A stretch of DNA of 64,000 nt from Ridgeia piscesae (taxonomy: Eukaryota; Annelida; Polychaeta; Sabellida; Siboglinidae). The DNA is taken from contig JAODUO010000189.1 of assembly GCA_025642075.2 (NCBI GenBank), forward strand, positions 110,001 through 174,000, written 5' to 3'. Positions 1 through 64,000 of this stretch are shown here, piece after piece. A model generated the notes under the pieces. It did not search any database and was not told the origin of the DNA. It worked only from the letters and a program-made list of their open reading frames with translations. The position numbers were made by a program, and so were the translations under genes. The first letter of the stretch is position 1. Each line of letters starts with the position of its first letter.

Positions 1-54503
<54,503 letters not shown>

Positions 54504-54542
54504 CTTTCGTCCTTATTTCACGGCATCGTGACATGACTCCCT
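54504..54542 (-). promoter_or_regulatory. 5' UTR part of exon A with short upstream ATGs
   Basis: A pyrimidine-rich acceptor (TTTCTTCAG) sits just before 54542 on the minus strand, so the start exon probably follows a 5' UTR intron. Two upstream ATGs lie in this leader. One gives a two-codon ORF (ATG CCG TGA) and the other overlaps the main start out of frame. They could lower translation, which is inference. An alternative is that transcription starts nearby and no UTR intron exists. Confidence 0.45.
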
Positions 54543-55190
54543 CTGAAGAAAGTTAAAATAGTTACGCTCATTTTACATGTTCGCATGATCGGCGACCAGC
54601 CATCGGCGACCATGTTGTTTACGGTTTCCAACTCATTTCACGGGGAGGTTCAAAACGAGTCCGCCTACACAGAGTCCGCGAGCCGGACACCTTTGTTAGC
54701 GGTCTACGCACACTCAATAATTAGTTGGTCGTCGCTGTTGGCCGCAATAGACACAAGTTTTCGTTGATATATAGCACAATACCATTTTCGTGAACATTGG
54801 TCATTTTAGCCAGGAAAAAACAGGCATTACAATTCTGGAGTTTGCTTAACTGCACTAATTATTTCTTCATATAAACCAGCTGGATCAAAACGTTCGCTCA
54901 TTGTGCCGCTCAGCCGTACAAATGAACACCGCGTTAATATGCATTGTTGGCTCTGATAGCATAGGTAGATCAACTGTTCTTAGTCATATGCTACTTTGTA
55001 GAAAAAGGTTAGCAAGTGCATTATTGACAATGTTCATCTGTTCCAGTGTGGCGAGGTCTCAGTGACCCTCCATTGTGGACTATCAATATAAATTAGATTG
55101 ATTGTTGGTCACTAGACGTCACTACTTGTGCAATGCTTTCAGGGTTGACTAAAAGCTAGTGTTCATCCGAGAGGGGGCGTGTAACTAACG
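54543..55190. promoter_or_regulatory. Candidate promoter / 5' region of the gene
   Basis: Sequence immediately upstream of the start exon is richer in CpG than the introns (GGCGACC, CGCGAGCCGG, GTCGTCGC at 54590-54740). No TATA box can be assigned. If a 5' UTR intron exists the true promoter may lie further right. Confidence 0.3.
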
Positions 55191-55346
55191 GGAGATGGAG
55201 ATCGCGGGACCGAGGGAGAGTGAGAGGACGAGGAGGAAGATATACACAGGCATCCAGTCAGCGGGCGGGCAGGCGAACGAGGGAGGAGGAAGACAGAGAG
55301 TTAGGGCGGGAGGGAGCTATTTAGGGGTACTGACAGGGATTAGTAG

Positions 55347-55349
<3 letters not shown>

Positions 55350-55411
<62 letters not shown>

Positions 55412-55430
55412 CACGCACGCACACACACAC

Positions 55431-55510
<80 letters not shown>

Positions 55511-55595
55511 GACATACATACAGACTTACACACGCACAGACGCGCACTTAGACGCACACACTCACGCGCGCGCGCACACACGCGTATTCATACGT
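55350..55595. repeat. (TA)n then (CA)n compound microsatellite
   Basis: TA at 55350-55402, then CA to about 55505, then CAGACA/CGCACA variants. Reading frames over it are artefacts. Confidence 0.96.
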
Positions 55596-55599
55596 ACAT

Positions 55600-56640
55600 A
55601 TACACTTAGATAATGCACTGGATAATTCTTGGACATAGACTGGAGGCCCACAGGCGAATTTCTTGTGTGGAATAAAATTGTAACCGACATGAAGATTCTC
55701 GACATTTGGGTGTGTCTTAATTGTACCATAGTGGCAACATGATAATATTTTATGTGAATATTTTATCTCACGAGGCTTGTCAGAGAACATGATGCATTTG
55801 TGGATGCACCTTTACGTTTTTTGGCGAGCATGAGTGTGGTTTCAATGAGCCTCAATGTGACGATTCGGGGAATCTCAATTGGTGCAAATTAAGGTTTTCG
55901 GAGAATCTAAAGAACTTTTAAACTGTTGAACATCGCCGCAATCACCAACAGCACTACCCATCTAAACATCCCGATATCATGACCCGAGACAGCGCGAAAA
56001 CGGAATGATGACGATGCGCGGAAACTCAAGCGAAAAATAACACTGCAGTAACGCAATAGTGCATGTAGTGGTACGCGGCTCAAATATGGCGCACGAATGG
56101 ATTTCCAGTCGCCATGCGTCCGTTGAATATTCTGATCAATTCACGTTGTGCTATTTCTATTATTACATTGTTCTGGGTCTACAGGTCGATCTGTTGACGG
56201 TGGCGCAGCAACACGTATATCAATGGACAGGCCACGGTACACAATCGAAGTTACGCGAACTCGATCACTGTTAATAACACATACCACGGTCACCGGGATT
56301 AATTGCACAGTTATCCGGATTAACTCTACTAATCAAGTGGCCTTGTTGGACAAGATTTATTCATAGGTATTCTACATGTTGTGTGTGTGTAAGACAGTCG
56401 CAGTCCAAGAGTTTAGTCTTGCTTCAAGTCGCCCCCACAACACTTTGTACGTGGTATTAGACATCGCTGTTCTGTGTTTGTGTGAAACGTTAGTCATTGT
56501 AAATATATCGTGGTCGTAGATTTCCAGCATGCGTTTGGTCTCTTATTTTTTATTATGAACTAATATTATTAATACAATTTATTTATACACTGGTACCTAA
56601 GGTACGTCTCTGTCCAAATACTGGCTACAAAATCTATAAT
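55600..56640. other. Unique sequence, no gene seen
   Basis: Short plus-strand frames near 56059-56366 have no family pattern. Nothing else can be supported. Confidence 0.45.
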
Positions 56641-56642
56641 AA

Positions 56643-57236
56643 AATCGGAAGTAATCTTCCAGCTAACTGGCCTACATTATTAGGGCCTTTTCAGAACGGT
56701 TTTGCGAACTTGTTTCGATGTATATGTGTTCGGAATATCATTTTACATCACTTCCGGTACAAAGAAGTAAGATATTATTTTTAAACACTTATCTAGATCA
56801 ACTTAATGCCGTCGAGTCGACGCAAACTATCCGATGTCACAGGGCGTGACACCCCAGGCCCAGACGCATATATCGCCAAAACAAAAACTACACCATTAAT
56901 TTTTATTCTGTATAATGCAGATTTATTTGATTTAGGCATGAATAATTATTTATAAAATACTGCTAATTGTGTTTTTATTTCGACTTCGCAATTCACATCG
57001 CCTTTGCGGTCGTGCTGCGTCTGGCATGCCCTAACTGCTCGCATCCTGTGACATCGGCTTAGTTACGTCGACACGACGGCATTAAATTGATCTAAAACAC
57101 AATTTTAGAAAATAATATCTTAATTCTTTCTACTGGAAATTATGTAGAATGACATTCCGAACACATACACATCGCAAAACCGTTTTGGATCCTAATAATT
57201 TAGGCCAGGTTAACTGGAAGATTACCAAATCAGGCT
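56643..57236. mobile_element. Foldback element with inverted arms of about 220 bp
   Basis: The left arm contains GTAATCTTCCAG, ACGGTTTTGCGA, TATGTGTTCGGAAT, AAGATATTATTTT, TTAATGCCGTCG and CCGATGTCACAGG. All recur as reverse complements in the same outward order in 57030-57236. The centre (about 56870-57000) is unique and has no ORF. Flanks are AT-rich; no target-site duplication could be fixed by eye. Confidence 0.8.
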
Positions 57237-57427
57237 ACAATAAAATCACATGTACATGTGTATTTATATATTACGTGTGAATTAAAATTAGTTAAATAAG
57301 CGTAAATGCGGCTTAACAGAACTTTAAAAATATATAAATGGGTTATTGATTTGGTTATGCCCGTCGTCCCTCCTCGGACATAGGCCGTTGACCACATTCT
57401 TCTAGAGGCTTCTATCCTGGACTGTAT

Positions 57428-57642
<215 letters not shown>

Positions 57643-58189
57643 TGTTTGTCCTGATGGGCTGTGCAAACTCTACTCTGGTGGTGGCGGCGTCGAGCCAGTG
57701 GCGCCACGTAGCGGCGGCGAAAAACATCACGATGTATTCCGCCAGGTGGTGTTACTTGTAACTATGTTCACATGCGTTGCTAGTAGTATGCGCGTTGTTT
57801 TTGGAACTGTATAAACGACACAATGATAAGTGGGTAAAATATTGACATACTAGCGGTGCTCCCTCGTAAGTCTACAGCTGTGTATAATGTAGACGTAATC
57901 TACTGATATTGTACACACGCGTGCATGCTTGTAGTCTCGATTGCCACCAGGGCGGCCTTAGCCTTAGGTCTACCCCATAAGATTGTAGAGACGGCGATTG
58001 GCTCTTAGGCCAAGTATGAAGTACACATTAAAATAAGGATATATTTTATAGGACAATGCTATATTATTAAAAGTGTTAAACATTAAACTTATATTCACGC
58101 AGAAATAAACATAAATACAAATTTGCAGTTGTTTATGAAGCAGGAATGGAAACATACAGAACTATATCATCCAGAAGACGCTGCTACAC

Positions 58190-58402
58190 AAGTCGGTCCG
58201 CGTGCCGCCTGTCGCTTGGCTGCATAACTTCGCCGAGAAGAGACGCTGACGGTTGATGGCACATAGCCTCGATTACACAGGCTCCGTGAGGTGGCAGCAC
58301 CTTTAGCCTCTCACATGGATAATGTTCAAAAGTTGGCTATGTTACCAGACTATCTTCTCGGCAAAGTTACGCAGCCGAGCAAATGTCGGTTAAGCGAGAC
58401 GA
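58190..58402. mobile_element. MITE-like element, copy 2 (reverse orientation)
   Basis: It ends GGTTAAGCGAGAC and contains TCTTCTCGGCAAAGTTACG, GTGAGGTGGCAGCA and CTTCGCCGAGAAGAG. These are the modules of 32258-32660 reversed. Two inverted CGCCGAGAAG-type blocks bracket the middle. Confidence 0.62.
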
Positions 58403-60038
<1,636 letters not shown>

Positions 60039-60042
<4 letters not shown>

Positions 60043-62660
60043 ATGAAAGAGAGAGAAGGAAGCACATATTCCAAACTGACGACAAGGTTTGGTTGTATTC
60101 CTGATAAATAAAGATGATATACCAATGATATGGTTCATGGCGTACCCAGTGCTGAAATTCGCAAGCGACACAAACGTGTTTGGAAACGTCACAGAAGATG
60201 CAGATAAACATATTTTACAAGACGATCAAATTTATCAACTGAAAATTCTTAAACATCTAAAAGGTTGCAAATGTTGTTTAATCTTGGGAAATGTAAACAC
60301 ATATACACGGAACATGAGAATATAGACAAAGTATACATAATCGGAGATACTATATTAGGTAAATCGAAATGGACATATGAGTAAAAAGTAGTGCCTATGT
60401 GAAAGAATAGAAACAACAGGAAAATATATGGTTATACACCAACTGTAGTGATACTGCTAGCCATAATAAGCTTAAGCATAAGATATGTTATTAGGGCAAT
60501 TTATGTATAGGTGTACACTTGTTGACTCTTAATAAACCGGGGGGTCTTTGTAAAATAAAAAGGCTGCTATTCAGCGCAGTATCCATCGTTATGACTGCCC
60601 AAGCCACTTTACACTTCACTGTTTAGAAAACCTGTTCAATCGAACACCAGCCAGTAACACGATCTCGGCTTCTCTCGTGTGCCAGTACGTCGACCGCAGC
60701 TTGTAGCACTGAGTGGAAATCGAGCTAAATCTTGTTAAATTCACTGAATACAAATTCGTATGTGTAAGTGTGAATACACCTTCTATGCATACTTTTTTCG
60801 GAAAACAAAATTTGACGAGCGCTACAACCGATCGATGACGGGACGACTGACGACACGCCCGGACTACTGCGCATTTTCATTAAAACCTATTCGTTAATCC
60901 GAGCGCATTGCGGAATCGCATTTCAGAATTGGTTTCAAAGGAAGATGCGATGGTACTTAAATACTGCAACAAAGAAGACTTATTACCGGACTTGTGACGC
61001 AGGCTGCGCATATTAAGGGACGACGTCACAAGTTCCCACATGTTTCGAATTGGTTCTAACAACGACCGTTGTTTGGTTTTGTGATTTTTTGTGACGCCAC
61101 CGTATCGATGTCATTTTGTCCCCGCGATAAGCTATGATGACTAGCTCACCGTTCTCTCATACACCGTGCCTTACATTCATGAGTATTTTATATACATAGT
61201 ATGTCTTACGAAACATGTGTATACGGTAGACATAGCTGACGACACGTTATGGTCAGCCTAGTGCACCCAATTAAACATAAGCCGCGATAGCCGCCATTAG
61301 ATACTAGACAGCGAGTTGCCAGCAGGACTTGTCGACTAAGTAGTTTACAGTTGAAGTTTGGCATTAAAGGGAGGGTGCCAGCTGCTCTGCCAAGAACCGG
61401 CCGAGCAGTAATTATGCAATGGGTAATCTCCTGTCTAGAACTTGGGAAAGTTAAACATCAAAGGGTATTGCGGTTAACTCTGCTTGCATCGGCATTATTA
61501 CCAATCAATTTTGTTTTGAAACTGGTGTTTTGTTTACCATTTGAACGTGTTGCAAGCGGATTCTTTCAAATTGCGAACAGGGTTCCAAGCTTAATAAAGT
61601 AACTAAACACACATCGACAGGCAGTACACATTCTACACGTTGTCATAAGAACGTAATATTAAATGAACAAATAAACCCTACGAGCTGGCAGCCTCGCTTT
61701 GACCATTGACAGTTGCAGATAGGCCGAATTTCCCGCTTTAACTGCCGTTTTTCTTTGATTGCTTTTATAATCTCACTGCCTACCGCTTCTGTAATTCTGT
61801 TTACCGCAAAACAGGTATTTTCATTTATACTGATTAAAGCTTTATAATCCGAATTAATTTCAAGATTTAACAAAAATTACTCATCTTGAATCCACCTGTG
61901 CGCTCAAACCAACATTTTCTGTAGGAAATACACCAACAAGTAAGTCAGTAATCACTAACGCCGAGTACTGAGCACAATTATAGTACTATGAGAGTATCGT
62001 GGAATACACTTGACGTTTCATCCTCTAGTGGCCATGTGTATTCAAATATCAACTCAATTTCTCTATGCCGTAGTCTTCTGCGCCTCTACTACTGCGCGAA
62101 AGCTATTCAGCCTATGTTTTCTGTTACCAGGAATTATGTTCTACATGAAGTGTAATGCAGCAAGGGAATTGTCGAAGCTTCGAAATAGGTCAGTGGCAAC
62201 GAACCTATGCACTTTCCCGTGTTGTGCTACAGCCGCCATGTATTTATAAATGCGAGTTGGCACAGACAACGCTACAGGTTGTAGAGCTATAATAAACACG
62301 TAAAGTTGTGGGATGAAGCATTAATATTTAAACATCATGTCCAGCGGATCATTGGCTTGATGTCTCCGAGTGGACGAAAGGTCAAGGACCAGCGAAGTCA
62401 ACAAGCTAAGGTTTGCAAAATATGTTGTCATCCGAAATTACGCAATAGAAACATGACGTCGTAATGGGGGATATTGATTACTTCCCGCATCATTGTTATT
62501 AGAGAGGTTTTGGCTAACAAACGCGTAGGTTTAACAGCGAAACGGGAACATATTTATGAAAGATAGACGACAAAAGGCGAGAATGTGACGTAATTTGTTT
62601 TTATTTTACAAAAGATAATATTACATCATCAAAAGGGAACTGTCGATTCAATATAGTTAA
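60039..62660. other. Intergenic sequence upstream of the gene, no gene supported
   Basis: A minus-strand frame at 61643-61873 (NRITEAVGSEIIKAIKEKRQ) and a plus-strand frame at 61351-61602 have plausible composition, but no splice sites or family match could be tied to them. Confidence 0.4.
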
Positions 62661-62669
62661 TTGGAAATA

Positions 62670-62860
62670 TGTGTTATTAGCCGATATGGAGTAATTGTAC
62701 TCCGTAACCGTATTCCTAGTAATCGTACTCATACTTTTTGAGTAATCGTACTTGTACTCGATTACATTGGTCCAAAAAGCCAAGTAATTGTACTCATATT
62801 GGATTACACTACCACCGTAATCGTACTCATGATTACTTCCCACGATTACATTTTTATAAT
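62670..62860. mobile_element. hAT-like non-autonomous DNA transposon fragment
   Basis: Repeated GTAATCGTACTC, GAGTAATCGTACTTGTACTC and GATTACTTCCCACGATTACA phrases match the low-complexity ends common to hAT-derived elements. Ends and target duplications were not found. Confidence 0.4.
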
Positions 62861-63562
62861 ATAAACAATCACAAACAAATGTTAGACAGGAATGGCAATT
62901 TTATAATTAATCTAATCAATATAATATTAATTAAGCTAGTAATTTTCTATTACTATTGAGAATTTCAGTTGCATAACTATTCAGTCAGATTTCCCTAATT
63001 AATACCTTCTCTCCCCAGAGAAGCCACACCTCATGCTTACTGTAGTTGTAGTTCAAAGTTATATTGTGACAGTCTCTGTGAAGTACTGCACAGTAGATCA
63101 GCATCCTCTACCATCTTGCTTTGTAATTTTAGAAGCCATGCCACAGCCCCACCAGCACTGTTCGCTATGTTAGTGTGGTGTGAATGACTGGTCATGGTTC
63201 CTTCCTCCAGAGTAGTCCTGACTGGTTGTGGGCGGAGAGTTGCTAAATCCCCGTCTAGTGCGTTTAAGTGTAAACTGTAAATCTGTCTAAATCCACAACT
63301 ATTCTGTGTTTGTCCCATCTGATATATTACATATTTTAATTGGATATCCTTTTTTCGATATGACCCCTGGATTTGAAATGTTATTATTGTAATGTAATTG
63401 ATCATGTACATTTGACAGACATTTCAAAACGGGGATTTTTGAAATTCTTAAATGCATCATATTTGTATTTGATTCAGAAACCATACATTACTTGTCTACA
63501 ATCCTTCTCCTCTGAGCATACAAATGGAAGTGGCTTGCTTGCAGAGATCTGTAACGGTGCCC

Positions 63563-63795
<233 letters not shown>

Positions 63796-63809
63796 ACGGT
63801 GTGTAAATA

Positions 63810-64000
63810 CCACACCACACCACACCACACCACACCACACCACACCACACCACACCACACCACACCACACCACACCACACCACACCACACCACCACACCA
63901 CACCACACCACACACACCACACAACACAACACCACCCACAACAACACCACACAACACCACACCACACCACACCACACCACACCACACCACACCACACCAC
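63810..64000. repeat. (CACAC)n pentanucleotide repeat, cut by the window edge
   Basis: Units ACCAC/CACAC run to the edge with a few slips. The true length cannot be seen here. Confidence 0.95.

Noticed and set aside
54585..54767. Plus-strand 60-codon frame upstream of the gene
   Set aside because: CpG-rich promoter-like sequence; no continuation through a plausible donor was found.
61643..61873. Minus-strand frame with NRITEAVGSEIIKAIKEKRQ
   Set aside because: Composition is protein-like, but no splice sites, start context or family match could be found, so it is kept only as a note.

Overview
The window is invertebrate animal nuclear DNA, most likely from a mollusc or another lophotrochozoan. 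This is an inference from the animal-style split gene, tRNA-derived SINEs, a Penelope-like element with a GIY-YIG end, LINE tails and very abundant simple repeats. Nothing bacterial, viral or organellar was seen.

One spliced gene on the minus strand can be followed from an initiator ATG at 54503 to the left edge. I joined 19 coding exons (A to S, right to left) by splice sites, reading phase and protein continuity. They give about 909 codons with no stop, and the gene appears to run off the left edge. In order the product has an all-helical Armadillo-type region (residues about 1-330), a helical linker (330-360), three fibronectin type III domains (about 360-617; inner intron phases 1/1/0 repeat in domains 2 and 3) and a charged, low-complexity tail (617-910 and beyond) ending in a DPAWIAIAK segment. 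I do not recognise a named orthologue and give no symbol.

Most of the window is intron, and nearly every large intron holds its own private tandem repeat. From left to right: a CCACCCAAACCA array with a damaged duplicate (4.0-10.7 kb); a 48-bp satellite of about 318 copies (14.2-29.5 kb); a 16-bp array (29.7-30.6 kb); a (CA)n tract (31.2-31.8 kb); a 33-bp array (34.8-35.4 kb); a 21-bp degenerate array (36.3-36.6 kb); 23/24-bp arrays (40.6-42.1 kb); (CT)n and (GGATGTAT)n tracts (42.8-43.7 kb); and a 20-bp array (45.2-47.0 kb).

The main discovery is that the 48-bp and 20-bp arrays each begin exactly at an exon 3' end, and their unit is a copy of the exon-intron junction, 5' splice site included. 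A third exon (K) carries an 18-bp two-copy duplication across its donor. This gene therefore shows three stages of splice-donor amplification: 2, about 93 and about 318 copies.

The right 9 kb (54.6-64 kb) lies upstream of the start codon. I found no convincing gene there, only microsatellites, a foldback element, a MITE copy and a hAT-like fragment. Because coordinates and phases were worked out by eye, exon ends should be right to the base where phase and consensus agree, but no transcript support is available.
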